This document shows positions 17,431 through 25,604 of a stretch of 64,000 nucleotides of DNA, piece by piece. The translations under genes were made by a program, and so were the position numbers. The notes under the pieces were generated by a model, which had not been told where the DNA came from, ran no database searches, and was given only the letters and a program-made list of their open reading frames with translations. Origin of the DNA: Niallia sp052318935 (GTDB lineage Bacteria > Bacillota > Bacilli > Bacillales > Cytobacillaceae); assembly GCA_052318935.1 (NCBI GenBank), contig JBQRKO010000006.1. The stretch is one strand, 5' to 3'. Every line of letters starts with the position of its first letter. The stretch's first letter is position 1.

Positions 17431-17541
17431 TTAAGGGAGAAGAACTTTTTATTGATAAAAGGCAATACTATCTGCTTGTATAGCGAAGACTACTGAACAT
17501 ATGTTAAATTAATAGTTATCATTGTATGAAAGGAATTTGTT

Positions 17542-19209
17542 ATGTTCATCCATTCACATGTTGAATTAGAGAGATCATTTGTAATGGTTTCGATTCATGA
17601 GGATAAACAATCTCTCTTAAATAAATTAGCTTTATATGATTTTGTTGTCGTAAAGGCAGATCACTGGTATTGTATCGAAAAGAAAGAAGCTTTTCTTGTA
17701 CAGTTAGGCAAGGAGAAGGAAACAGTAGAAGAGTCGATAAAATGTCTCCATCTAAAACCATCCTCTGTGACTAGTATCGATACTATTCATCAAAATAATG
17801 TTGATTGGGAGCGACCAGTATTAGTTATGGACGAAAAGCAGGAAGAAGTTGCTGGTGTGATCACCGCATCTAAGTTGCTTCCAGCTTTACAGAAAGAGAA
17901 TAAACAATTAGCCACTTTTTTTCAAACATTGGCAGAGACGATTAATGACGCAGTAACAGCAGTAGATAAAGATGGAACCGTTGTATATTGGAATAATGTC
18001 GCGGAAATTACGTATAACATTAAAAAAGAAGCGATTATTGGGAAAAAGATAGGAGCACATTTTGATGCGGATTCGATTGTCTTGCATCAAATTTTAAAAG
18101 AAGGAAATCCAGTTAGAGGAACGTATCATCGTCCAGATGAGCATACACATGTTTTAATCAACGCATCACCTATTGTTGAAAATAACGAAATTATTGGCGG
18201 TGTTGCTACGGAACATGACATTACAAAAATGATGCATTTAAATCGAGAGTTGGAATCTAAATTATCGCTGCACGTTCAAAGAGATGCACCGTTTTCTTCT
18301 ATTGTTACTGAAAGTGAAGAAGTAAATAAAGCAGTGGGAATGGCACAGAAAATGGCGCATGCTAATATGCCTGTACTAATCACCGGTGAAAGAGGAACAG
18401 GGAAAGAACTGTTGGCACAAGCCATCCATTATGGGGGGGCAAAAAGTAATCAGCCGTTTATTTCTTTAAATTGCTCTGTTATTCCAGCGGATGTATTAGA
18501 AATTGAGCTGTTTGGTTATCAAAAAATTTCCTTTCATTCAGGTGAAGAAAATGAAAAGAACGGAAAAATCGAACAAGCAAATGGTGGGTCATTATTTATT
18601 GAAGATGTGGATAAAATGCCGTTAGCTGTTCAACAAAAATTAGTAGAGTATGTGACAAATGGTACGTTCACTCGTGTTGGAGGGAAAAAAGAGATTTCAG
18701 CAAAAACAAGAGTAATTGTTTCAACTGCACAAAGTTTAATAAAGTTAGTAAAGAATGGAGAATTTAATGAAAATCTTTATTTTCAATTAAGTGTTATTCA
18801 CATTAATATTCCTCCCCTTCGTAAAAGAAAAGAAGATATTCCGAGCTTGATCTGTCAATTTATAAAAGAGTATGGGGAGAAACATCAAAAAAATAATATC
18901 GTATTAAGTGATGCTGCATTAAATAAGCTTAAACAATATGATTGGCCGGGTAATGTGCAAGAATTAAGAAATATAGTGGAACGTTGTATTCTTTTAACAG
19001 AAAATAACGAAGTTTCGTTAGAACATTTACCGGCAGAAATCGTAAAAATCTCTTCTAGTTTAGCAAATGATGAGGGAATAATAGCAGAAGAAGCAAAACG
19101 AATTGAAGAAGCACTTCATAAAACATACGGAAATAAAAGTGCAGCAGCAAACCTATTAGGCATTTCAAGAGGGACGCTTTATAACAAAATAAAAGAATAT
19201 GGTCTTTAA
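17542..19209 (+). CDS. NtrC/RocR-type regulator lacking the GAFTGA loop
   Basis: The 555-residue protein has an unassigned N-terminal part, a CBS-like stretch (about 90-115), a PAS domain (about 130-235), an AAA+ central domain (about 255-480) and a Fis-type helix-turn-helix (AAANLLGISRGTLYNKI). Walker A is GERGTGKE. The sigma-54 contact loop, normally GAFTGA after LFGYEK, reads FGYQKISFHS (residues 324-333), so the key contact motif is missing. Walker B is FIEDVDK instead of the usual LDE. RocR activates arginine and proline genes with sigma-54 in Bacillus. Here I see no -24/-12 site before the two proline genes, so control may differ. The start follows GAAAGGAA. Confidence 0.8.
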   Translation: MFIHSHVELERSFVMVSIHEDKQSLLNKLALYDFVVVKADHWYCIEKKEAFLVQLGKEKETVEESIKCLHLKPSSVTSIDTIHQNNVDWERPVLVMDEKQEEVAGVITASKLLPALQKENKQLATFFQTLAETINDAVTAVDKDGTVVYWNNVAEITYNIKKEAIIGKKIGAHFDADSIVLHQILKEGNPVRGTYHRPDEHTHVLINASPIVENNEIIGGVATEHDITKMMHLNRELESKLSLHVQRDAPFSSIVTESEEVNKAVGMAQKMAHANMPVLITGERGTGKELLAQAIHYGGAKSNQPFISLNCSVIPADVLEIELFGYQKISFHSGEENEKNGKIEQANGGSLFIEDVDKMPLAVQQKLVEYVTNGTFTRVGGKKEISAKTRVIVSTAQSLIKLVKNGEFNENLYFQLSVIHINIPPLRKRKEDIPSLICQFIKEYGEKHQKNNIVLSDAALNKLKQYDWPGNVQELRNIVERCILLTENNEVSLEHLPAEIVKISSSLANDEGIIAEEAKRIEEALHKTYGNKSAAANLLGISRGTLYNKIKEYGL

Positions 19210-19278
19210 CGATATTCTAGCATCATTTCTTTCTCTTCATCATAGTAATAGAAAAACACTTATTATGGAGGGAAATGT

Positions 19279-19734
19279 ATGCAGAAAACGATAAGACAAG
19301 CGCAGCCGAACGATCTAAATAAAATTCGATCATTTTTACAAAAAACAGCAATAGATAGGAGCGGAATGGAAAAATGGCTAGAATATTATCTTCTTGTTGA
19401 GGATGTTAATGGAAAAATAGTAGGGACCATTGGAATTCAGCCATTTAAAAAACTTGGGCTTCTCCGTTCTCTTGTTTTATCGAATGCAAGCGCAGAAGAA
19501 ATTCTCTATTTGCTGCAGCAAACAATCAAAATGGCAAAAGACAAAGAACTTGAAACTTTATACTGTATGTTAAATAATAAACAAGCTATTCAGCTTTTTT
19601 CTCTTTTAGGCTTTAATAGAATAGAGAAAACAGCGCTTCCTCATGTGTTGAAAAAGTCGAATACTGTAAATAACTTATCAACTGTTAATAACCTTGAATT
19701 TATGTGTTATTCCTTAAAAAATGTGGATAAATAG
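19279..19734 (+). CDS. GNAT family N-acetyltransferase (YwlB-like)
   Basis: The protein has 151 residues and the GNAT pattern: TIRQAQPNDLNKI at the start, VEDVNGKIVGTIGI as the central strand, LRSLVL, and AIQLFSLLGFNRIEK near the end. The substrate is unknown. It sits where ywlB lies in B. subtilis, just before ywlC. The acetyl-CoA loop (usually Q/RxxGxG/A) is poorly kept, so activity is uncertain. GGAGGGAA precedes the ATG. Confidence 0.7.
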   Translation: MQKTIRQAQPNDLNKIRSFLQKTAIDRSGMEKWLEYYLLVEDVNGKIVGTIGIQPFKKLGLLRSLVLSNASAEEILYLLQQTIKMAKDKELETLYCMLNNKQAIQLFSLLGFNRIEKTALPHVLKKSNTVNNLSTVNNLEFMCYSLKNVDK

Positions 19735-19968
19735 ATATAGTTATCCACTTTTTTGGGTATTTTATTCACAATTTGTGGATGAATAATATGTTTATCCACT
19801 GTTCAAACAGAATGAACACCTTTTGAAAGCGAAGAGTACTTGTCGAAAAATGTGGAAAATAAGCAGTTTGGCTAAGAAATAATATAGATTTTTGTAAAGG
19901 TGGATAAAAATGAAGACAATTTACTGGTCAGTGGATAAAAATGTGGATAATGAATATAGTTATCCACA
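19722..19968. promoter_or_regulatory. DnaA-box cluster at ywlC
   Basis: Within 247 bases I count four matches to TTATNCACA on either strand (19722-19730, 19762-19770, 19942-19950, 19960-19968) and five one-mismatch sites (19741, 19774, 19792, 19899, 19930). A further perfect site follows ywlC at 20955-20963. B. subtilis has a DnaA-box cluster at ywlC known to bind DnaA, so this looks conserved. It spans the GNAT 3' end and the ywlC 5' end. Confidence 0.7.
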
Positions 19969-20950
19969 AATCCAACAAGCTGCTGATCTTTTAAAACGAA
20001 ATGAAGTAATTGCTTTTCCTACAGAAACGGTTTATGGATTAGGCGGAAATGCAAAAGATGATGAAGCAATTAAAAAGATTTTTGCTGCAAAAGGTCGTCC
20101 TTCCGATAATCCGCTAATTATACATATTGCGAAACAAGCGCAATTAAAGGAAATAGTGGAAGAAATCCCGGAAGTGGCTAAAAAACTAATGGATTCCTTT
20201 TGGCCGGGAGCGTTGACCATTATTTTTCGTGCGAAAGAAGGAGCATTATCTTCCTATGCGACAGCAGGCTTAAAAACAGTAGCGGTGCGGATGCCTGATC
20301 ATCCTGTTGCTTTAAAGTTATTGGCGGAAGCATCTTTGCCGATTGCAGCTCCTAGCGCCAATCGTTCCGGAAAGCCAAGTCCAACAACTGCTTTGCATGT
20401 GAAAGAAGATTTGGATCAGATTATTGCGGGAATTGTAGATGGAGGGCCTACAGGTGTTGGGGTTGAATCTACTGTAATAGACTGTACGGATTCAATACCT
20501 GTTATATTGCGACCTGGAGGGGTAACAAAAGAACAAATAGAACAAATAGTGGGTGAGGTACGTTTAGATCCAGCACTTATCAACAAAGAATCCACACCAA
20601 AAGCACCTGGTATGAAATATAGTCATTATGCTCCAAATGCTCCGATGTTTTTAGTAAGAGGAACAAAAGAAAAAATCCAATTGCTAATAAACGAAGAGAA
20701 ATTACAAGGGAAAAAAGTAGGTGTGTTAACGACGGAAGAAAATAAAGGTTATTATCAAGCTGATTATATTTTTGCTTGTGGAAAAAGAGTAGACATACAA
20801 ACAGTTGCCGCATCTTTATATGAAGGGTTGAGAAGCTTTAATCATAGGGATGTTGATATAATCTTTAGTGAGATGTTTCCGATTGAGGGTGTAGGACAAG
20901 CGATTATGAATAGATTAATGAAAGCTGCTTCCCATCAAGTGATTGAATGA
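19910..20950 (+). CDS. ywlC: Threonylcarbamoyl-AMP synthase (Sua5/YwlC)
   Basis: The enzyme makes threonylcarbamoyl-AMP from threonine, bicarbonate and ATP, for the t6A37 modification of tRNAs reading ANN codons. The 346 residues carry the YrdC domain (about 15-210), with AFPTETVYGLG, KGRPSDNPLI, FWPGALT, AVRMPDH and AAPSANRSGKPSPT. The Sua5 C-terminal domain follows, joined by a PGMKYSHYAPNAP linker. The first codons hold several DnaA-box sequences. The SD is AAAGGTGG. Confidence 0.95.
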   Translation: MKTIYWSVDKNVDNEYSYPQIQQAADLLKRNEVIAFPTETVYGLGGNAKDDEAIKKIFAAKGRPSDNPLIIHIAKQAQLKEIVEEIPEVAKKLMDSFWPGALTIIFRAKEGALSSYATAGLKTVAVRMPDHPVALKLLAEASLPIAAPSANRSGKPSPTTALHVKEDLDQIIAGIVDGGPTGVGVESTVIDCTDSIPVILRPGGVTKEQIEQIVGEVRLDPALINKESTPKAPGMKYSHYAPNAPMFLVRGTKEKIQLLINEEKLQGKKVGVLTTEENKGYYQADYIFACGKRVDIQTVAASLYEGLRSFNHRDVDIIFSEMFPIEGVGQAIMNRLMKAASHQVIE

Positions 20951-21126
20951 ACGATGTGGATAAGTGTTTCTTAAAGAAAATCCACTCTAAACTTAATAAG
21001 GTAATAAGGATAAACTTAAATACAGAGCACCATGGCTCATTTTTTTCATTAAAGTTGCCGCAGCGGACTTCTAAAAAAACTTGGACGTGCATAACATCTA
21101 ATTAGCAAGTCCAAGGAGGCGGAGTA

Positions 21127-21681
21127 ATGTCTGCGTTAATGGGAGAAATATTCACACTAATATTGATGGCATTTGCGTTGGGAATGGACGCATTTTCTGT
21201 TGCGTTAGGAATGGGAATGTATAAGCTCAGATTAAAGCAAATAATGAATACTGGTATAATAATTGGCGTTTTTCATGTTATCATGCCGCTGATTGGCATC
21301 GTTGCTGGCAGATTTTTATCAGATAATTTTGGTGCAATTGCCGTGTATATCGGAGGCGGATTGCTTGTTATTTTAGGAATCCAAATGATTTGGTCTGTAT
21401 TTAAGGAAGAGGATGTATATCGCATAACACCAGTAGGATTTGGTTTATTGCTATTTTCTCTAAGTGTTAGCTTAGACAGCTTTTCTGTTGGTTTAAGCTT
21501 AGGAATTTATCATGCAAGAACTGCTGTTGTGTTAGCGTGCTTTGGGATAGGTGCGACCATTTTAACATGGGCGGGTCTTCTAATCGGCAGAAAAGTTCAA
21601 GGGTTGTTAGGAACTTACGGAGAAGTGTTAGGTGGAGGAATACTTTTAACTTTGGGCATAAAATTATTGATGAATTTTTAA
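21127..21681 (+). CDS. mntP: Manganese efflux pump MntP
   Basis: MntP exports excess Mn2+ across the membrane. The 184 residues hold six hydrophobic helices in two repeats, each with the conserved acidic motif: GMDAFSVALGMG near residue 21 and SLDSFSVGLSLG near residue 116. B. subtilis ywlD lies in the same place. AAGGAGG is present before the ATG. No yybP-ykoY riboswitch is visible in the short upstream region. Confidence 0.92.
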   Translation: MSALMGEIFTLILMAFALGMDAFSVALGMGMYKLRLKQIMNTGIIIGVFHVIMPLIGIVAGRFLSDNFGAIAVYIGGGLLVILGIQMIWSVFKEEDVYRITPVGFGLLLFSLSVSLDSFSVGLSLGIYHARTAVVLACFGIGATILTWAGLLIGRKVQGLLGTYGEVLGGGILLTLGIKLLMNF

Positions 21682-21718
21682 AGGGAGAAATAGCTGTCTG
21701 AATTTCCGTGTAAGCTTA

Positions 21719-21749
21719 AGGGATCTGGTGTACTTCAGATCCCTTTTTT
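21719..21749 (+). terminator. Terminator after mntP
   Basis: GGGATCTG and CAGATCCC form a tight hairpin followed by TTTTTT. Confidence 0.85.
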
Positions 21750-21823
21750 GCAGGCAAAAAACAATTAGGACTTTTAAGAAGGTTGGAATATAATGATAGA
21801 TGATGATTAGGAGGAGGATTCGT

Positions 21824-22261
21824 ATGTATCGTGTTTTATTTGTATGCACAGGAAATACTTGTCGTAGTCCAATGGCGGAAGCGATTTTAAAAAATAAAAA
21901 ACTTAAAAATGTGGAAGTGAAATCAGCGGGTGTATATGCTATGGATGGAGGAGCAGCATCAAACCATGCGCAAGAAGTGTTGGCTGAAAAAGGAATCGAC
22001 CATCATCATACATCTTCCATGCTTACAAAGGAATTATTAGACTGGGCAACACATATATTTACGATGACAACAGGGCATAAGAATGCCATTGCAGCACAAT
22101 TCCCATCTTCAATAGAGAAAACATTTACTTTAAAAGAGTTTGCAACAGAAGATAAAAAAGGAGATGTGATCGATCCTTTTGGCGGTTCTGTAGAACATTA
22201 TCGAAAAACATTTCAAGAATTAGATGATTTAATACTTAATATCATAAAAAAATTAGATTAA
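21824..22261 (+). CDS. ywlE: Protein-arginine phosphatase YwlE
   Basis: This low-molecular-weight phosphatase fold protein removes phosphate from arginine residues marked by McsB. The P-loop is FVCTGNTCRSPMAEA, with Cys8 as nucleophile and Arg14. The Thr in the loop centre is the residue linked to phosphoarginine specificity in YwlE. The general-acid Asp lies in VIDPFGGS. I chose the ATG at 21824 directly behind AGGAGGAGG. It has 145 residues. Confidence 0.94.
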   Translation: MYRVLFVCTGNTCRSPMAEAILKNKKLKNVEVKSAGVYAMDGGAASNHAQEVLAEKGIDHHHTSSMLTKELLDWATHIFTMTTGHKNAIAAQFPSSIEKTFTLKEFATEDKKGDVIDPFGGSVEHYRKTFQELDDLILNIIKKLD

Positions 22262-22282
22262 TGGTGTGTGAGGAGAACAGGA

Positions 22283-23578
22283 ATGGAAGTGAATATAAGC
22301 TATAAGTTTAGCTTGAGAAAAAAACTGGCATTATTTATTACAATATTAGCGGTAATCACTTATTCAACAAGTGCGCTTTTTATATATGGTCTATATCCAA
22401 TGCTTCAAAATAATTTGAAAATTAGTTCTTTTGCTTTTACAATGGGGACATTATTATTGGGGATTCTCTGGTCGGGTTTTTTAGCGTTTTTAGCAGCTGG
22501 ATATATTATTAAACCACTTCAAAAATTAGAGAAAACCGCAATGAAAGCAGCTAATGGAAATATGAAGGAAGACGCAGAAATTTCAAAATCAGATGATGAA
22601 ATTAAATCGTTAGGCATTGCATTTAATCATATGCTATTTAATTTACGTGAAATGGTACAAAATATTGAATGTAATTTTAATCAAACAAATGCCAAAGTGG
22701 ATGCTTTAACGACAGAAGCGGAGCAAGCATCTGAGCAAACGCTTGCAATTTCCAGGGCTGTTGAAGAAATTGCGGGAGGTGCAGAAGTATCAGCACAATC
22801 TGTACAGGATACAGCAATTTCTGTGGATGAAGCAATGGAAATTGCACAAACTGTTCAAAAGAAAGCGAATACTTCTATACAAACATCTAACCAAATGATG
22901 GATCATCTACAGAAAACGAATGGCGTTGTTTTATCCTTAGTAAATGGATTGAAAGCGATCGTAGAGGATAATAATCTATCTTTGCAATCTGTTCAGAAAC
23001 TAGAAACCAACGTAGGGAAGGTAGAAGGTATTATTAAATTGGTTGGCGATATTGCATCTCAAACCAATTTATTGGCATTAAATGCAAGCATTGAAGCAGC
23101 ACGTGCAGGTGAACATGGAGCAGGATTTGCGGTGGTAGCGAATGAAGTACGGTATTTAGCTGATGAAAGCGGAAAGGCTGTAGCAGGGATATCAGATCTT
23201 ATTAAAAATATGCAATTAGAAGTGAAAAATGTAGTGAAACAAATGGAGAGACAGGTATTAAATGCAGAAAAAGAAGCTGAACGAGGGGAACAAGCTAATC
23301 TTATCTTTAAGGATATGAATAACACAATAAAAGAGATGGCAGATGACGTTGCTAGTATAACTGCGCTTGTTCGCAGGCAGATGGAGCAAATTTATCATAC
23401 TGCTCAACAATCTCAAGAGGTAGCTGCAGTAGCAGAAGAAACATCAGCTGGTGCCCAGCAAGTTACTTTTATAACAGAAAAGCAAACGAAAATAATGAAT
23501 AGAGTTAACCAATTGGCCTTAGAATTACAAGCGCATGCAGAAGAATTAAAAACGACTATTTTTCGTTTTAAAATTTAG
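22283..23578 (+). CDS. Methyl-accepting chemotaxis-like protein
   Basis: The protein has 431 residues. Two transmembrane segments (about 15-35 and 45-75) are separated by only a very short outer loop, so there is no sizeable extracellular sensor. A HAMP region follows (IIKPLQKLEKTAMKAA), then a long coiled-coil signalling domain with the hairpin tip IASQTNLLALNASIEAARAGEHGAGFAVVANEVR. Such proteins contact CheA and CheW. The input may be in the membrane or the cytoplasm. It lies between ywlE and rpiB. The SD GAGGAG decides the ATG at 22283. Confidence 0.9.
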   Translation: MEVNISYKFSLRKKLALFITILAVITYSTSALFIYGLYPMLQNNLKISSFAFTMGTLLLGILWSGFLAFLAAGYIIKPLQKLEKTAMKAANGNMKEDAEISKSDDEIKSLGIAFNHMLFNLREMVQNIECNFNQTNAKVDALTTEAEQASEQTLAISRAVEEIAGGAEVSAQSVQDTAISVDEAMEIAQTVQKKANTSIQTSNQMMDHLQKTNGVVLSLVNGLKAIVEDNNLSLQSVQKLETNVGKVEGIIKLVGDIASQTNLLALNASIEAARAGEHGAGFAVVANEVRYLADESGKAVAGISDLIKNMQLEVKNVVKQMERQVLNAEKEAERGEQANLIFKDMNNTIKEMADDVASITALVRRQMEQIYHTAQQSQEVAAVAEETSAGAQQVTFITEKQTKIMNRVNQLALELQAHAEELKTTIFRFKI

Positions 23579-23805
23579 TTTTGTTCACATGGATTAAGTG
23601 GGTGTGAGACTTAATTCAATGGGATTCGACTTAACGGGATGTATTTAGATAGGATGTTGTTCGTCCCGCATCATTGCTTGCAGATAGTGCAGATGTCGTA
23701 CTGTCCATCTAATATATGATAAAAATATTTTTCTTTTTCCTAGTCTTTTTATTTTGGTTTTTTTATGTGAGAATATAGTTTGTGAACGTAGGGAGGATGG
23801 TAATA

Positions 23806-24255
23806 ATGAAAGTTGCGATAGCATCAGATCATGGTGGAATCATCATGCGTGGAGAAGTAATAAAATTACTAGAACAATTAGGGGTAGAATATACTGATTT
23901 TGGCTGTGAATGTGAAGCTTCTGTAGACTATCCGGATTATGCATTGCCAGTTGCGGAAAAAGTAGCAAATGGTGAGTTTGATAGAGGGATATTAATATGC
24001 GGCACAGGCATCGGCATGAGCATTGCTGCCAATAAAGTAAAGGGAGTCCGCTGCGCTTTAGTTCATGACGTTTATAGTGCAAAATTAACCCGTGAACATA
24101 ACGATAGTAATGTAATAGCTATGGGAGAGCGTGTAATTGGACCTGGTTTGGCATGTGAGATTGTAAAAGTTTGGCTGCAATCAGAATTTAGTGGTCAAAG
24201 ACATGAAACTAGATTAAAGAAAATTGCTCAATATGAAGAAAGTCAATTAGTTTAA
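23806..24255 (+). CDS. rpiB: Ribose-5-phosphate isomerase B family
   Basis: RpiB interconverts ribose 5-phosphate and ribulose 5-phosphate. The 149 residues show IASDHGG, DYPDYA, the catalytic Cys in GILICGTGIGMSIAANK, and CALVHDVYSAKLTREHNDSNV. It is the ywlF equivalent. GGGAGG lies nine bases before the ATG at 23806, and the longer reading from GTG 23782 runs over this SD. ywlG follows after 24 bases, so they probably share a transcript. Confidence 0.95.
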   Translation: MKVAIASDHGGIIMRGEVIKLLEQLGVEYTDFGCECEASVDYPDYALPVAEKVANGEFDRGILICGTGIGMSIAANKVKGVRCALVHDVYSAKLTREHNDSNVIAMGERVIGPGLACEIVKVWLQSEFSGQRHETRLKKIAQYEESQLV

Positions 24256-24279
24256 TTCTGTTCGAAAGGCCGTGTTTTT

Positions 24280-24855
24280 ATGAATGATGAAAAAGTAGCT
24301 TTAGAACAACAATTAGAAACGATTATTTCAGAGTATCAGGCACAAGCAAACTTAAGGAAGTCTCAATTATTCGTTATTGGCTGCAGTACGAGTGAAGTGA
24401 TTGGGCAAAAAATAGGAACATCTGGAACGATTGATGTGGCTGGGATTATCTTTGAAAAACTTCAAAGTTATCAGCAGCAAGCCGGCATTAGTTTAGCTTT
24501 TCAATGCTGTGAACATTTAAATAGAGCACTAGTAGTAGAAAGAAAAACATTGGAAGAGCGAGGGTTGACAGAGGTTTCTGTTATACCTGTTCGCCATGCT
24601 GGTGGAGCGATGGCAACATATGCCTATCAGCATATGAGCGATCCAGTTATTGTTGAGTTTATCGAAGCAGACGGTGGAATAGATATAGGTGATACATTTA
24701 TCGGCATGCATTTAAAACATGTCGCAGTTCCAATTAGAACGTCTCTCAAGCAACTAGGTGAAGCGCATGTTACAATGGCGAAATCACGACCAAAACTAAT
24801 TGGCGGCCAAAGAGCCGTTTACGAAAATACAAAAGAAAACCAGTCTTGTTCCTAG
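24280..24855 (+). CDS. ywlG: DUF436/TIGR01440 family protein YwlG
   Basis: This is a conserved cytoplasmic protein of 191 residues with no proven function. Typical blocks are FVIGCSTSEVIGQKIGT, FQCCEHLNRALVVER, HAGGAMATYAY and DIGDTFIGMHLKHVAVP. It follows rpiB as in B. subtilis and precedes glyA, from which it is now separated by two mobile repeats. Confidence 0.93.
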   Translation: MNDEKVALEQQLETIISEYQAQANLRKSQLFVIGCSTSEVIGQKIGTSGTIDVAGIIFEKLQSYQQQAGISLAFQCCEHLNRALVVERKTLEERGLTEVSVIPVRHAGGAMATYAYQHMSDPVIVEFIEADGGIDIGDTFIGMHLKHVAVPIRTSLKQLGEAHVTMAKSRPKLIGGQRAVYENTKENQSCS

Positions 24856-24875
24856 TAGACTTCTTTTTTAAGGAA

Positions 24876-25063
24876 GGCTGTTTTCTCAAAGTTTGTTGTT
24901 TTTTACAAAATGGGAGAAGAAGTACTCAGCAGACTGAATACACGTAGACTCCTGTGGGAATGCGAGAAAGACGAGACCCCACAGGAGCGTATGCGACGAG
25001 GAGGCTCGACGCTCGCCCGCGGAAAGCGAAGTGTATTCAGGCTGCGGGTTTACGAAAACAGCC
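24876..25063 (+). mobile_element. MITE-1 copy 3 with exact 8-bp target duplication
   Basis: The ends GGCTGTTTTC and GAAAACAGCC are perfect. TTAAGGAA occurs directly on both sides (24868-24875 and 25064-25071). The core and both complementary arms are intact. The inner right side is about 20 bases shorter than in other copies (GGGTTTACGAAAACAGCC). Confidence 0.9.
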
Positions 25064-25175
25064 TTAAGGAAAGAATAATTGTATATCTATATAATGTTGT
25101 TGTTTTTTATAGTAGACATGATTAAGTGAACGAATGGATCCATTTACAAAAAGCTTTGTACTTTATTTTTTGAAA

Positions 25176-25384
25176 GGCTGTTTTCTAAAAGTTTGTTGTT
25201 TTTGAATAAATAATAAACATGGCTGAAGCACTGAGCAGACTGAATACACGTAGACTCCTGCGGGAAAAGCGAGAAAGACGAGACCCCACAGGAGCATAGC
25301 GACGAGGAGGCTCGGCACTCGTCCGCGGAAAGCGAAGTGTATTCAGGCTGCGGGTTAAATAATAACAATCTATACGAAAAGAGC
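25176..25384 (+). mobile_element. MITE-1 copy 4 (variant subfamily)
   Basis: The left end is GGCTGTTTTC and the right end GAAAAGAGCG. TTTGAAA lies on both sides. The left inner segment reads GAATAAATAATAAACATGGC, as in the copies at 52815 and 55610, which defines a variant subfamily. It starts only 112 bases after copy 3. Confidence 0.8.
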
Positions 25385-25459
25385 GTTTGAAAATAACTAA
25401 AATTAGTGAAAAACGTTAAAAACAAATAGAATTCCACAGGCTGTTAAAAAGGAAACATC

Positions 25460-25504
25460 AAAATACGAACGATAGTTTCGAACATAAATTTATAATTCGT
25501 GTTT
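25460..25504 (+). promoter_or_regulatory. Possible PurR boxes and promoter region of glyA
   Basis: AAATACGAACGAT at 25461-25473 and the opposed ATAATTCGTGTTT at 25492-25504 resemble a PurBox pair (core CCGAACWWT), with another TTTCGAAC between them. B. subtilis glyA is a PurR target, so the match is plausible. A -10 TATAAT lies downstream at 25541-25546. Confidence 0.4.
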
Positions 25505-25604
25505 TTCTATCTTTCTTTTTAAAATAAATACATGTTAGAATATAATAGGATTTACGGTTAGATAGAGAAAAAAATATACGGACAAGTTATAGGGAGGATT
25601 ACAA

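Noticed and set aside
20951..21126. Possible yybP-ykoY manganese riboswitch before mntP
   Set aside because: The 176 bases contain a simple hairpin but none of the paired elements expected for that riboswitch.
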